Shown here: piece after piece, positions 1 through 8,944 of the stretch
Layout: each line of letters opens with the position of its first letter
Position numbering within the stretch: position 1 is the stretch's first letter
Source: Ornithinimicrobium flavum
GTDB lineage: Bacteria; Actinomycetota; Actinomycetes; Actinomycetales; Dermatophilaceae
Assembly: GCF_004526345.1 (NCBI RefSeq)
Contig: NZ_CP038213.1
Location: forward strand, 248,001 to 312,000
DNA length: 64,000 nucleotides
Direction: 5' to 3'
Notes under the pieces: generated by a model
What the model was told of the DNA's origin: nothing
The model's database searches: none
What the model saw: the letters and a program-made list of their open reading frames with translations, nothing else
Position numbers and translations under genes: made by a program

Positions 1-221
1 TCGTGGACGACGGCCACCCCCGCTGGGGCACGTCCGGCACGGGGCTGGGGCTGCGGGGGATGCGCGAGCGCGCCCAGCACCTCGGCGGCGCCGTCGAGGC
101 GGGACCGCGTGCGGGGGTCGACGGCTACCGCGTGCGCGCCTGGTTCCCGCTCGAGGGTCGTGCCCGCCGGGAGGACCCTGTCACCGGGGTCGCCGTGCCG
201 GACCCGGCGGTGAGCGCGTGA
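1..221 (+). CDS. Sensor histidine kinase, C-terminal fragment
   Basis: This is the last part of a kinase cut by the window edge; only about 72 residues are visible, read from base 3. The sequence GTGLGLRGMRERAQHLGG is the G2-box region of a HATPase_c domain as found in NarL/DesK-type (HisKA_3) sensor kinases. The visible tail after YRVRAWFPL is a non-conserved Ala/Pro/Arg-rich end. The stop TGA overlaps the ATG of the following response regulator by one base, so the two form a translationally coupled two-component pair. The sensed signal cannot be judged from this fragment. Confidence 0.8.
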   Translation, partial: VDDGHPRWGTSGTGLGLRGMRERAQHLGGAVEAGPRAGVDGYRVRAWFPLEGRARREDPVTGVAVPDPAVSA

Positions 222-916
222 TGGTCCGGCTGCTCCTGGTCGACGACCAGCCGCTGCTGCTGCAGGGCTTCTCCATGATCCTGTCGACCGAGCCGGACCT
301 GCAGGTCGTGGGCCAGGTGGGAGATGGTCAGCAGGCGCTGGACGCCATCGAGCCGCTGCGCCCCGACGTGGTGCTCATGGACGTGCAGATGCCCGTGCTC
401 GACGGCATCGAAGCGACCCGCCGCATCGTGGCCGACCACCCCGACGTCAAGGTCGTCATCCTGACGACCTTCGACCACGACGACTACATCTTCGACGCCC
501 TCGAGGCCGGGGCCAGCGGCTTCCTGCTCATGAACGCCGACCCCGACGACCTCGTCGACGCCGTCCGGGCCGCCGCCGACGGCCACGCCCTGCTCTCGCC
601 CGAGGTGACGATCCGGGTCCTGCGCCGGATGGCGCGCGGCGACGGCGCGGGGGACCGGCCGGGGGGCGGGACCACCGGTGAGGAGGACGGCATACCTCTG
701 CCCCAGCTCACCGGGCGCGAGCGGGAGGTGCTGGCGCTGATGGCCCGCGGGCTGTCCAACGCCGAGATCGCCGCCGAGGCGTTCGTCGGCGAGGCGACCG
801 TCAAGACGCACGTCTCGAACGTCCTGGCCAAGCTCGGGGTCCGCGACCGGGTCCAGGCCGTCATCGCCGCCTACGACTCCGGGCTGGTGCTCCCGGAGGG
901 CCGCCACGGCCGCTGA
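221..916 (+). CDS. LuxR/NarL-family response regulator with atypical receiver
   Basis: The protein is a two-domain regulator. The receiver domain (residues ~1-120) has the acidic pair in LLLVDDQ and the phospho-acceptor Asp in VLMDVQMP. The LuxR helix-turn-helix (~160-230) is LTGREREVLALMARGLSNAEIA followed by ATVKTHVSNVLAKLGV. The conserved Lys of the receiver, normally in a GYLLKD-type motif, is replaced: this protein reads GFLLMNADP. That residue normally contacts the phosphoryl group, so phosphorylation response may be altered. The ATG at 221 is chosen because it overlaps the kinase stop; a GTG lies one codon upstream. It probably regulates the ABC exporter genes just downstream. Confidence 0.9.
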   Translation: MVRLLLVDDQPLLLQGFSMILSTEPDLQVVGQVGDGQQALDAIEPLRPDVVLMDVQMPVLDGIEATRRIVADHPDVKVVILTTFDHDDYIFDALEAGASGFLLMNADPDDLVDAVRAAADGHALLSPEVTIRVLRRMARGDGAGDRPGGGTTGEEDGIPLPQLTGREREVLALMARGLSNAEIAAEAFVGEATVKTHVSNVLAKLGVRDRVQAVIAAYDSGLVLPEGRHGR

Positions 917-1023
917 GCCGTGAGGCTCTCCCTCCTGCGGGGGAGGGCGCAATCACCTGGTCGGCCGATGCGGGCCGGCTCGCCCCCCGTCTAGCGTGGC
1001 ACCCACGACACCGAGGAGGAATC

Positions 1024-1908
1024 GTGCTCGAGCTGCAGCAGCTGACCCGCAGGTACGGCGACCACGTCGCCGTCGACGCCGCCAGCTTCACCGTCCCGCA
1101 GGGACAGATGGTCGGGTTCGTCGGCGGCAACGGCGCCGGCAAGACCACGACCATGCGGATGATCATGGGCGTCCTGGCCCCCACCTCCGGGGAGGTGCTC
1201 TGGGACGGCGAGCCCCTGACCCGGGCCGACCGCAGCCGGTTCGGCTACATGCCGGAGGAGCGGGGTCTCTACCCCAAGCAGCAGGTGCTGGACCAGCTGA
1301 CCTATCTGGGGCAGCTGCACGGGATGTCCCGTGCGGCCGCCCGCGACCGGTCCGCCGACCTGCTGACCCGCTTCGGCCTCGGTGAGCGCTTCAGGAGCAA
1401 GCTCGAGGAGCTCTCGCTCGGCAACCAGCAGCGCGCCCAGATCATCGCCTCGGTCCTGGGCGACCCCAAGATGCTCGTGCTCGACGAGCCGTTCAGCGGG
1501 CTGGACCCCGCGGCGGTCGACCAGATGAGCGAGCTCCTGCGCGAGCACACCGTCCGCGGGGTGCCCGTCCTCTTCAGCTCCCACCAGCTGGACCTGGTGG
1601 ACCGGCTCTGCGACGCGATCGTCGTCCTCCACGAGGGCAAGGTCGTGGCGCGCGGCACCTCCGAGCAGCTGCGCGCGAACGCCCCGCTGCGCTACCGCCT
1701 CACCATGGGGCAGGACACCGGGTGGGTGCGGAACGTCCCGGGGATCACCGTCGTGGACCTCGACGGCCCCAGCGTGCTGTTCGAGCCCGAGGACGAGCAG
1801 CTGGCCGAGCGGCTGCTCACCGACGCCGTCGCCCGAGGAGGGGTCCGGGAGTTCAGCCGGATGCGTCCCACCCTGTCCGAGATCTACCGAGAGGTGGCCG
1901 TCGCATGA
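1024..1908 (+). CDS. ABC transporter ATP-binding protein (NatA-like)
   Basis: This is a nucleotide-binding subunit of 294 residues, membrane-associated on the cytoplasmic face. Walker A is GGNGAGKTT, the signature is LSLGNQQRAQ and Walker B with catalytic Glu is MLVLDEPFSGLDP. The C-terminal ~80 residues match the extension typical of ABC-2 drug or sodium exporters. The GTG start at 1024 has a good Shine-Dalgarno (GAGGAGG) 6 bases upstream. The stop overlaps the permease start as ATGA. The substrate is unknown. The preceding two-component pair suggests induction by an envelope or drug signal. Confidence 0.9.
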   Translation: MLELQQLTRRYGDHVAVDAASFTVPQGQMVGFVGGNGAGKTTTMRMIMGVLAPTSGEVLWDGEPLTRADRSRFGYMPEERGLYPKQQVLDQLTYLGQLHGMSRAAARDRSADLLTRFGLGERFRSKLEELSLGNQQRAQIIASVLGDPKMLVLDEPFSGLDPAAVDQMSELLREHTVRGVPVLFSSHQLDLVDRLCDAIVVLHEGKVVARGTSEQLRANAPLRYRLTMGQDTGWVRNVPGITVVDLDGPSVLFEPEDEQLAERLLTDAVARGGVREFSRMRPTLSEIYREVAVA

Positions 1909-3176
1909 GCACTCTCACCGACCGTTCCGCAGGCACGTCGACCGGCGGGGCCGAGCGCACCGCCGGACCCGGCCCCTCCCGCCCCGAGCAGCGCACCACC
2001 CGTCGCGCCGCCTGGGCACTCGTCGCCGGCCGCGAGATCACCGTCAAGCTGCGCGACCGCAACTTCCTCATCGGCACGGCCCTCACGCTGGTCCTGCTGG
2101 TGGGCGCGATGCTGCTCCCGCAGCTGTTCACCGGGGGGAGCTCCAGCTATGAGGTCGCCGTGACCGACGGGGACGGCGCGGCCGTCGTCGAGCAGGCGCA
2201 GGGTCTCCTCCAGCTCGAGGAGCCGGAGGGCACCGTGACGGCGACGACCGTCCCGGACCGGGGCGCCGCCGAGGCGCAGGTGCGCGACGGGGACGTCGAC
2301 GCGGCCCTCGTCCAGGGCGAGGCCGGGTGGGAGATGGTCACCGACGGGGAGCCCTCGTCGGGGCTCACCAGCCTGCTGACCGACACCGTGCGGAGCTCGG
2401 CGATGGCCGAGAACGCCGCGGCGGCCGGCACCACCGTCGAGGAGCTCACGGCCGGCACGACCCTCACGCCGGTGGACCTGTCCGAGGCCGAGGGGGGTAT
2501 GCCGTCGTTCGTCAAGTTCATCCTCGGCTTCGTCTTCGCCTTCCTCTTCTACATGACCTCGATCATGTTCGGCTACCAGATCGCCAACAGCGTCGTGGAG
2601 GAGAAGGCCAACCGGATCGTCGAGATCCTGGCCGCGAAGATCCCGGTGCGCCAGCTGCTCCTGGGCAAGGTCCTGGGCAATACCGCGATCGCCTTCGGGC
2701 AGATCGCGCTCATCGCCGCCGTCTCGCTCGTCGGGCTGACCTTCATCGACCTCGACGTCGCGCTGCCGGGTCTGGCGCAGGCCATCGGCTGGTACGTCCC
2801 CTTCTTCGTCCTGGGCTTCCTGGCCCTCGCCTGCGTCTGGGCCGCCTCGGGCGCCCTGGCCTCGCGCACGGAGGACGTGCAGTCCACGTCCATGCCGCTG
2901 ACGATGCTGCTTGTCATCCTCTTCATCGCCTCGATCAACGTGGAGGGGCAGGTGCGGGAGATCCTGTCCTTCGTGCCGCTGGCCTCGACCTTCCTCATGC
3001 CGATGCGCATCATCGAGGGCGGGACCGAGCTGTGGGAGCCGATCCTGGCGCTCGTGCTGGTGCTGGCCTTCTGCGCGCTGACGATCTGGCTGGGTGCCCG
3101 GCTCTACGAGCGGGCGCTGCTGCACACCTCCGGCAGCCTGACCTGGCGCAAGGCCATGACCCTGCGGGCCGACTGA
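1905..3176 (+). CDS. ABC-2 type permease (NatB-like)
   Basis: The permease has 423 residues and partners the ATPase encoded immediately before it. One N-terminal membrane segment follows the motif REITVKLRDRNFLIGTA. A large extracytoplasmic domain (~residues 80-230) comes next, then five or six membrane segments in the C-terminal half, including the stretch around SIMFGYQIANSVVEEKANRIVEIL. This layout (single TM, big outer loop, TM cluster) is that of the ABC2_membrane_3/NatB family. The ATG at 1905 is chosen because it overlaps the ATPase stop by four bases. Confidence 0.88.
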   Translation: MSTLTDRSAGTSTGGAERTAGPGPSRPEQRTTRRAAWALVAGREITVKLRDRNFLIGTALTLVLLVGAMLLPQLFTGGSSSYEVAVTDGDGAAVVEQAQGLLQLEEPEGTVTATTVPDRGAAEAQVRDGDVDAALVQGEAGWEMVTDGEPSSGLTSLLTDTVRSSAMAENAAAAGTTVEELTAGTTLTPVDLSEAEGGMPSFVKFILGFVFAFLFYMTSIMFGYQIANSVVEEKANRIVEILAAKIPVRQLLLGKVLGNTAIAFGQIALIAAVSLVGLTFIDLDVALPGLAQAIGWYVPFFVLGFLALACVWAASGALASRTEDVQSTSMPLTMLLVILFIASINVEGQVREILSFVPLASTFLMPMRIIEGGTELWEPILALVLVLAFCALTIWLGARLYERALLHTSGSLTWRKAMTLRAD

Positions 3177-3195
3177 CCGGGTGCGGGGCGTCCGG

Positions 3196-3235
3196 CCGGG
3201 CGCCGCGTGGCGGCGCGCCGGGCGCCGCGTGGCGG
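3196..3235. repeat. 18-bp direct repeat, two copies
   Basis: The 18-base sequence CCGGGCGCCGCGTGGCGG occurs at 3196-3213 and again at 3218-3235, four bases apart. It lies in the intergenic space between two convergent genes. No function is evident. Confidence 0.7.
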
Positions 3236-3278
3236 AACGCTCGCCCTTCCCCGGTGCTATCGGCCCCGGATCTCCCCG

Positions 3279-3343
3279 ATGGACAACGAAGACGCGCATG
3301 GACAACGTCGAGAACCTCGTCCGTGCGCGTCCTCACTGTCCAT
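3279..3343. terminator. Large hairpin between convergent genes
   Basis: Arms 3291-3303 (GACGCGCATGGAC) and 3319-3331 (GTCCGTGCGCGTC) pair with one G-T type mismatch. Outer arms around TGGACA and TGTCCA extend the structure past an internal mismatch. It sits between the ABC permease (+) and the HAD phosphatase (-), so a bidirectional terminator is the simplest reading. There is no T-tract, and a REP-like element is possible. Confidence 0.55.
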
Positions 3344-3381
3344 GGCGCGGCGGCGCTGCGTGGACCCGGCGCCGCCGGCCC

Positions 3382-4239
3382 TCACGCGAGCTCGGCGAGC
3401 ACCTCGTCCAGGGCCTCGGCCAGGCCGTCCTCGTCGACGGTGCCGGTGACGCGGTCGGCAGCGGCGACGACCTCGGCGGGGGCCTGGCCCATGGCGTAGC
3501 CCCGGGCGGCCCAGGTGAGCATCTCGATGTCGTTGCGCTGGTCGCCGACGGCGACGGTCCGGTGGGGCTCGACGCCGAGGTGGCGCCGCACCTGCTCCAG
3601 CGCGGAGGCCTTCGAGACGCCCTCGGGGGCCAGGTCGAGCCAGGCGCTGTAGCCGACGGCGTAGGACACGCCGTGCAGACCGATGCGCTCCACCAGCTCG
3701 GTGAACTCCTGGGAGGTCGAGCTCGGGTCGCGGAAGGTGACGCGCGTCGCCGGGTGGGCCAGCAGCTCCTCGTCCGGCACGACGATCTCCTCGCCCCACA
3801 GCTCCCCGGGCGGGAAGGGCGTGCTCACCTTGAAGCCCACCCCGATCTCCTCGACCGCGACCAGGACGTCCGGCAGCTCCTGGCGGACCAGGGCCACGGC
3901 GGGCGCCGGGTCGAACGTGACGACGTCGACCAGGCGGTAGCCCGTCCCGTTGGTCAGGTCGGTCCGCACCGTGACGGCCCCGTTGGAGCAGACCGCGGGG
4001 CGACCCTCGCGGGCCAGGCCGAGCTGTTCCACCACGGGGACGGTCGAGAGGACCGAGCGGCCGGTGGCGATGACGACGTGCACGTGCGGCAGCGCGTCGA
4101 GGGCGCGGACCCGGTCGAGCACCGCGGGTGCGAGGTGGCCGTCGTGGTGCAGGACCGTGCCGTCGACGTCGAGGGCCACGAGGAGGTCGCAGTCGCGCAT
4201 CGGGTGGCGGACGGGGGACACGCGCTCGTCGAGGCTCAC
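3382..4239 (-). CDS. HAD-superfamily hydrolase, Cof/YidA type
   Basis: The predicted cytoplasmic phosphatase has 285 residues. Motif I is LLVALDVDGTVLHHDG, carrying the nucleophile and acid/base Asp pair. Motif II is VVIATGRS, and the C-terminal motif VAVGDQRNDIEMLTWA binds Mg2+. The long cap between motifs II and III and the GDxxNDxxML end are typical of the HAD-IIB Cof family, which dephosphorylates sugar phosphates or related metabolites. The exact substrate cannot be read from sequence. A second Met (MRDCDLL) 13 codons in could be the true start. It is divergent from the RNA methyltransferase gene. Confidence 0.88.
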   Translation of the reverse strand: MSLDERVSPVRHPMRDCDLLVALDVDGTVLHHDGHLAPAVLDRVRALDALPHVHVVIATGRSVLSTVPVVEQLGLAREGRPAVCSNGAVTVRTDLTNGTGYRLVDVVTFDPAPAVALVRQELPDVLVAVEEIGVGFKVSTPFPPGELWGEEIVVPDEELLAHPATRVTFRDPSSTSQEFTELVERIGLHGVSYAVGYSAWLDLAPEGVSKASALEQVRRHLGVEPHRTVAVGDQRNDIEMLTWAARGYAMGQAPAEVVAAADRVTGTVDEDGLAEALDEVLAELA

Positions 4240-4282
4240 CCTCGCAGCCTAGTCGGCCCGCCCGGTGCGACAGACTGTCCCC

Positions 4283-5110
4283 GTGCCGACTCCGCACCTC
4301 ATCACCTCCCCGGCCAACCCCCGCCTCAAGGCGCTCGCGGCCCTGCGGCGCCGACGCACCCGCGAGCAGGAGCGACGCACCCTGGTGGAGGGGTATGACG
4401 AGCTGGGCCTGGCCCTCGAGGCGGGGGTCGTGCCGCAGACGCTCTTCTACTGCCCGGAGCTCATGGGCGGGGCGGCCCGGGCCGACGACCTGGTCGCCCG
4501 GGTGGGGGCGCTGGGTGGTGAGCTCGTGCGGCTGTCGCGGCCGGCCTTCGAGAAAGCGGCCTACCGGGAGGGGCCGGACGGCGTCCTCGCGGTGGTGCCC
4601 ACCGTCGACCGCCGGTGCGAGGACCTGACGGCCGGGCTCCCGGACGCCCCGCTGGTCCTGGTCTGCCAGGCGGTGGAGAAGCCCGGCAACCTCGGCGCGA
4701 TGCTGCGCACCGCCGACGCGGCCGGGGTGGACGCCGTCGTCGCCGCTGACCCCGTCACCGACTGGGGCAACCCCAACACCGTGCGCGCCTCGAAGGGGAC
4801 GGTCTTCTCGGTCCCGGTCGCCAGCGACCCCACCGCGGTGACGCTGGCGTGGCTGCGGGAGCGCGGCATACCCCTGGTCGCGGCGACCCCCGACACCGAG
4901 GTCACGCACACCGAGGTGGACTACCGCGGACCGGTCGCCATCGTCGTCGGCACGGAGAAGACCGGCCTGACCGCGGAGGTGCTGACGGCTGCGCAGCACC
5001 GGGTTCGGATCCCCATGGTGGGGCTGGCTAACTCGCTCAACGTGGCCACCAGCGCCGCCGTGATCGTCTACGAGGCCGTGCGCCAGCGAGCCGCCGATCC
5101 ACGCCCCTGA
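4283..5110 (+). CDS. TrmH/SpoU-family RNA 2'-O-methyltransferase
   Basis: The protein is a SPOUT (knotted) methyltransferase of about 275 residues. The N-terminal substrate-binding domain begins with ITSPANPRLKALAALRRRRTR. The C-terminal SpoU domain carries the three family motifs: EKPGNLGAMLRTADAAG (motif 1), VAIVVGTEKTGLT (motif 2) and VRIPMVGLANSLNVATSAAV (motif 3), which form the S-adenosylmethionine site. It should methylate a ribose 2'-OH in rRNA or tRNA. The GTG at 4283 is preferred over a GTG at 4265 because homologues usually begin close to the ITSPANPR motif; neither has a strong ribosome site. Confidence 0.87.
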   Translation: MPTPHLITSPANPRLKALAALRRRRTREQERRTLVEGYDELGLALEAGVVPQTLFYCPELMGGAARADDLVARVGALGGELVRLSRPAFEKAAYREGPDGVLAVVPTVDRRCEDLTAGLPDAPLVLVCQAVEKPGNLGAMLRTADAAGVDAVVAADPVTDWGNPNTVRASKGTVFSVPVASDPTAVTLAWLRERGIPLVAATPDTEVTHTEVDYRGPVAIVVGTEKTGLTAEVLTAAQHRVRIPMVGLANSLNVATSAAVIVYEAVRQRAADPRP

Positions 5111-5153
5111 GGGGGGTGTCAAGAGCGCCACGCCGGTGTGCCACGATGGCGGC

Positions 5154-5801
5154 ATGCGTATCGACCACGTGAGCTATGCCGCCGGCCCCGAGGGTCTGCA
5201 GGCCACGGCCGGGCGCCTGGCCACGATGCTCGGCGTCACCCCCCGCGACGGCGGGGTGCACCCCCGTTTCGGCACGCGCAACGTCATCCTGCCCCTGGCG
5301 GACAACCGCTACGTCGAGGTGGTCGAGGCCCTCGACCACCCGGCCTCCGACAAGGCCCCGTTCGGCCAGGCGGTCAGGGCGCGGTCGGCCCGCGGGGGCG
5401 GGTGGATGGCCTGGGTGGTCGCGGTCGACGACCTTGGGCCGGTCGAGGAGCGGCTGGGGCGTTCGGCGGCGGACGGGCACCGCACCACCCCGGAGGGGCA
5501 CGACCTGCAGTGGCGCCAGATCGGCGTCAAGAACGTCATCGACCACGGGCACCTGCCGTTCTTCGTGCAGTGGATCTCCGACGCGCAGGCCCACCCCTCC
5601 CGGCTGGAGGAGTCCCCGAGCCGGCTGACCGGTCTGACCGTCGGCGGCGACTTCGAGGCGGTGCGGGAGTGGCTGGGGCTCGCCGACGCGCCCAGGGGGT
5701 CCTTCGAGAGCCAGATCGAGTTCGGCTTCGTCGAGGACGACCCGTGCCCGTGCCTCTACGAGGTCTCCTTCGACACCCCGGACGGCCCGGTCACGGTCTG
5801 A
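5154..5801 (+). CDS. VOC-fold (glyoxalase-like) protein
   Basis: This 215-residue protein starts MRIDHVSYAAGPEGL and contains two βαβββ-like modules. That is the layout of the Glyoxalase_3-like VOC group found across actinobacteria. Motifs are RNVILPLADNRYVEVVEALDHP and HLPFFVQWIS. Such proteins are metal-dependent or metal-free dioxygenase or lyase relatives; the reaction here is unknown. The ATG at 5154 is chosen because it begins directly at the conserved IDHV strand. Confidence 0.75.
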   Translation: MRIDHVSYAAGPEGLQATAGRLATMLGVTPRDGGVHPRFGTRNVILPLADNRYVEVVEALDHPASDKAPFGQAVRARSARGGGWMAWVVAVDDLGPVEERLGRSAADGHRTTPEGHDLQWRQIGVKNVIDHGHLPFFVQWISDAQAHPSRLEESPSRLTGLTVGGDFEAVREWLGLADAPRGSFESQIEFGFVEDDPCPCLYEVSFDTPDGPVTV

Positions 5802-5831
5802 GCGCCGGCGGGGTCGGGCCCCACGACAGCA

Positions 5832-5859
5832 CGAGGCGACGTCGTCCGACGTCGCCTCG
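5832..5859. terminator. Bidirectional terminator hairpin
   Basis: A perfect 13-bp stem (5832-5844 with 5847-5859, CGAGGCGACGTCG and its complement) lies between the convergent VOC-protein and copA genes. A few unpaired central bases would form the loop. The position suits termination from both sides. Confidence 0.7.
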
Positions 5860-5876
5860 TCCGTGTCGCGGGCCGC

Positions 5877-8093
5877 TCAGCGCGTGCCGCGGCCGTACCC
5901 CTTGAGCCGCAGGCTGTTCAGCACCACGAGCACCGAGGACATCGCCATCGCGCCACCGGCGATGAGGGGGGTGAGCAGGCCGAGGGCGGCCAGGGGGATC
6001 GCCAGCGTGTTGTAGCCGAAGGCCCACACGAGGTTCTCCTGGATGACCCGCAGGGTCTTGCGGGACAGCCCGATCGCGTCCGCGACCGTCTGCACGTCGG
6101 GGCGCACGAGGACGATGTCGGCGGACTCGGCGGCCACGTCGGTGCCCGACCCCATCGCCATGCCGAGGTCGGCCTGCGCGAGCGCGGCGGCGTCGTTCAC
6201 GCCGTCCCCGACCATCGCGACGACGCGACCGGCGTCCTGCAGGCGCCGGACCTCGGCGAACTTGTCCTGGGGCAGCACCCCGGCCGTGACGTTCTGCGGG
6301 TCGATCCCGACCTGCTGGGCCACGACGGTCGCCGTGTGCTCGTTGTCACCGGTCAGCAGGTATGGCGTCAGCCCGAGCTCCTTGAGACGCGCCACGGCGG
6401 CGGCGCTGCTCTCCCGGGGGGTGTCGGACACCGTGACGGCGGCGTGGGCGGTGCCCTGCCAGCCGACGAGGACGGTGGTGCCCGTCGCGGACGCGAGGGC
6501 CGCCCGGAGCTCCTCCGGCACCCGGTCGAAGAGGTCCGGCTTGCCCACGCTGACCTCGACGTCCTTGATGCGCGCCCGCACGCCACGGCCGGGAAGGTTG
6601 GTGAAGTCGGTGATGCCGGCCGGCTCGACGCCCCGTTCGCGCGCACCGTCGACGATGGCGCGGGCCACCGGGTGCTCGCTGCCGGCCTCGACGCTCGCCG
6701 CCGCCTTGAGCGCGGCGTCCGGGGCGAGGGCGCCGACGGTGAGGACGTCGGTGAGGATTGGCTCACCGGTGGTGAGGGTGCCGGTCTTGTCCAGCACGAC
6801 GGTGTCGACGCGGCGGGTGGACTCCAGGATCTGGGGGCCCTTGATGAGGATCCCCATCTCGGCGCCGCGGCCCGTGCCGGTGAGCAGGGCGGTCGGCGTG
6901 GCCAGGCCCAGGGCGCACGGGCAGGCGATGATGAGGACCGCCACGGCCGGCATGAGGGAGCGCGCCACGTCGCCGCCGGTGACGAGCAGCCACACGACGA
7001 AGGTCACCAGCGCCAGCACGAGGACCACGGGCACGAAGACCGCGGAGATGCGGTCGGCGAGCCGCTGGATCGGGGCCTTGCCCGTCTGGGCCTGCTCCAC
7101 GAGCTGGGTGATCCGCGCGAGCGTCGTCTCGGCGCCGACCCGTGTGGCGCGCACGACCAGGCGGCCGTGACCGTTGACGGTGGCGCCCACGACCTCGTCG
7201 TCGACCGCGGCCTCGACGGGCATCGACTCGCCCGTGACCATGGAGGCGTCGATGGTGGAGGCGCCGTCGACGACGACGCCGTCGGTGGCGAGCTTCTCCC
7301 CGGGGCGCACGACGAAGCGGTCGCCGACCTCGAGCTCCTCGATCGGCACGCGGTGCTCGGTCCAGGCGCCGCTGACGGTCTCGTGCCGGAGCACCGCCAC
7401 GTCCTTGGCGCCCAGCTCCATCAGCGAGGTCAGCGCCGAGCGCCCCTGGGCCTTGGCCCGGGCCTCGATGTAGCGACCGATGAGGAGGAAGGCGATGACG
7501 ACGGCCGCGACCTCGAAGTACATGTCGTGGCTGAAGCCGGTGAGCAGGGCCACGACCGACCAGCCCATCGCCGCGGTCGTGCCGACCGAGACGAGGGTGT
7601 CCATCGTGGAGGACAGGTGGCGCGCGTTGACCCAGGCCGCCCGGTGGAACGGCCAGGCCGCCCACAGGTAGACCGGGACCGTGAGGGCCAGCTGCAGCCA
7701 GTGGCCCGTCATCCCCAGCGCGTCCCGGACCGGCGGGACCATGTGCAGGACGAAGACGGCCAGGGCCAGGACCGCGGCCACGATCATCCGCAGCCGCAGG
7801 GAATCGTGCCCGACGACGTCGTGGGTCATGACCGGGCCGCGGGCCCGGTCCTCCTCCAGGGGGGTGGCGCCATACCCCGTCCTCTCCACGGTGGCGACGA
7901 TGTCGGCGACCGACAGGGCCGAGGGGAAGGTGATGCTCGCCTTCTCGGTCGCGAGGTTCACGCTGGCCTCGACGCCGTCGAGCTTGTTGAGCTTGCGCTC
8001 GATCCGGGCCGAGCTGGACGCGCACGTCATGCCGGTGATGGCGAGGTCGACGTGCTGGGTGTCGGTGCTGGTCTGCTGCTGGGTGGTGCTCAT
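5877..8093 (-). CDS. copA: Copper-exporting P1B-type ATPase
   Basis: The membrane pump has 738 residues, the normal length. In order it has an N-terminal heavy-metal domain (~15-80), paired membrane helices, the actuator TGES motif, the membrane CPC motif ([13 protein letters not shown]), the phosphorylation motif [21 protein letters not shown] (the HP motif) and the hinge [10 protein letters not shown]. These define a Cu(I) exporter using ATP. The metal-binding loop of the N-terminal domain reads MTCASS, so the second Cys of CxxC is Ser. The catalytic core and CPC remain intact, so transport should still be possible. It is followed upstream by the chaperone and csoR genes in the same direction. 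Confidence 0.95.
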   Translation of the reverse strand: MSTTQQQTSTDTQHVDLAITGMTCASSSARIERKLNKLDGVEASVNLATEKASITFPSALSVADIVATVERTGYGATPLEEDRARGPVMTHDVVGHDSLRLRMIVAAVLALAVFVLHMVPPVRDALGMTGHWLQLALTVPVYLWAAWPFHRAAWVNARHLSSTMDTLVSVGTTAAMGWSVVALLTGFSHDMYFEVAAVVIAFLLIGRYIEARAKAQGRSALTSLMELGAKDVAVLRHETVSGAWTEHRVPIEELEVGDRFVVRPGEKLATDGVVVDGASTIDASMVTGESMPVEAAVDDEVVGATVNGHGRLVVRATRVGAETTLARITQLVEQAQTGKAPIQRLADRISAVFVPVVLVLALVTFVVWLLVTGGDVARSLMPAVAVLIIACPCALGLATPTALLTGTGRGAEMGILIKGPQILESTRRVDTVVLDKTGTLTTGEPILTDVLTVGALAPDAALKAAASVEAGSEHPVARAIVDGARERGVEPAGITDFTNLPGRGVRARIKDVEVSVGKPDLFDRVPEELRAALASATGTTVLVGWQGTAHAAVTVSDTPRESSAAAVARLKELGLTPYLLTGDNEHTATVVAQQVGIDPQNVTAGVLPQDKFAEVRRLQDAGRVVAMVGDGVNDAAALAQADLGMAMGSGTDVAAESADIVLVRPDVQTVADAIGLSRKTLRVIQENLVWAFGYNTLAIPLAALGLLTPLIAGGAMAMSSVLVVLNSLRLKGYGRGTR

Positions 8094-8154
8094 CGCTTCT
8101 TCCTCGACCCCCCGGCCGGGTGGGGACCCGGCCGGGGCGTCCGGTGGGAGGGGG

Positions 8155-8433
8155 TCAGACGGAGGCGGTGTAGCCCGCCTCCTCGACCGCGGCGCGCGCG
8201 GCGTCGAGGTCGAGCGGGCCGTCGGAGTCGACGAGGACGTCGGTGTCGCCGCCCTTGACGAGGTCCTCGACGCGCACCTCGAGGACGCCGGCGACCTCCT
8301 TGAGCTCCTCGGTCACCGAGGCGACGCAGTGGCCGCAGGTCATGCCGGTGACGACGATCTTGGTGGTCTGGACCTGTCCGGTCTCCTCCGCCCGCTCGAC
8401 GGCGGCCGGGTCGGTGTGCTCGTGCTGGGTCAT
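8155..8433 (-). CDS. Heavy-metal-associated copper chaperone (CopZ-like)
   Basis: The small cytoplasmic protein has 92 residues. After a ~25-residue acidic, polar leader comes one HMA domain with an intact metal loop GMTCGHC and the typical [13 protein letters not shown] helix. It should carry Cu(I) to the CopA pump encoded just downstream. The leader before the domain is longer than in most CopZ proteins. It lies between csoR and copA, all on the minus strand, so the three genes likely form one copper-responsive operon. Confidence 0.9.
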   Translation of the reverse strand: MTQHEHTDPAAVERAEETGQVQTTKIVVTGMTCGHCVASVTEELKEVAGVLEVRVEDLVKGGDTDVLVDSDGPLDLDAARAAVEEAGYTASV

Positions 8434-8497
8434 GCCTGCTCCTTCTGGGTGGGTCTGTCGTGCGACGGTATGTCGTGCGGCGCCGGGTCGGCGCCGG

Positions 8498-8785
8498 TCA
8501 GCTGCGCACCAGGCGCGCGATCGCGTCGGAGGCCTCGCGCACCTTGAGGTCCTTGGCCTCCTCGGACTGGGCCGCAGCCTCGACGACGCAGTGGCTGATG
8601 TGGTCCTCCAGCAGGCCGAGGCTGACGGCCTGGAGCGCCTTGGTCACGGCGCTCACCTGGGTGAGGACGTCGATGCAGTAGGTGTCCTCCTCGACCATAC
8701 GGGCGATTCCCCGCACCTGTCCCTCGATGCGGCGCAGACGCTTGAGATAGTCGTCCTTGGAGCCCGTGTAACCCTGCGTAGCCAT
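8498..8785 (-). CDS. csoR: CsoR-family copper-sensing repressor
   Basis: The 95-residue protein is all-helical, beginning MATQGYTGSKDDYLKRLRRIEGQVRG. The Cu(I) ligand triad is visible as Cys in TYCIDVLTQ and His and Cys in DHISHC, matching the C-H-C set of true CsoR proteins. It should repress the copper operon and release DNA on Cu(I) binding. The ATG at 8785 is chosen because family members start just before the KLKRIEGQ helix, and a clear operator lies directly upstream. Confidence 0.93.
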   Translation of the reverse strand: MATQGYTGSKDDYLKRLRRIEGQVRGIARMVEEDTYCIDVLTQVSAVTKALQAVSLGLLEDHISHCVVEAAAQSEEAKDLKVREASDAIARLVRS

Positions 8786-8793
8786 GCCGGACA

Positions 8794-8814
8794 ACATACC
8801 CCCCCTGGGTATGT
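8794..8814. promoter_or_regulatory. CsoR operator
   Basis: Inverted repeat ACATACCC-CCCCT-GGGTATGT sits nine bases upstream of the csoR start codon. A C/G tract flanked by TACCC and GGGTA is the known form of CsoR operators, so autoregulation by copper is likely. Confidence 0.85.
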
Positions 8815-8872
8815 GGTCGCAACCGGGCGAGTGTGTGCTTCGCCACGTCGGGGTCGTTTTCGTGACCAGAAC

Positions 8873-8902
8873 GTGACATTTGCCGGACGGCGTGTGTATG
8901 GT
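8873..8902 (+). promoter_or_regulatory. Candidate promoter of riboswitch transcript
   Basis: GTGACA (8873-8878) and TATGGT (8897-8902) are separated by 18 bases and lie about 45 bases before the riboswitch core. They resemble -35 and -10 boxes of a housekeeping sigma factor. This is a pattern match only. Confidence 0.4.
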
Positions 8903-8944
8903 CTTTCTCGCCGCTCTTACCCGAGAGAGGTCCTCAACGCGCTC

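Noticed and set aside
3257..5155. Long minus-strand open frame of about 630 codons opposite the RNA methyltransferase gene
   Set aside because: High-GC shadow frame; its protein is Arg/Gly/Pro-rich without family motifs, while the plus strand encodes clear SpoU motifs.
6336..8258. 640-codon plus-strand open frame opposite copA
   Set aside because: Composition is Gly/Arg/His/Asp-rich noise; the minus strand carries all P-type ATPase motifs.
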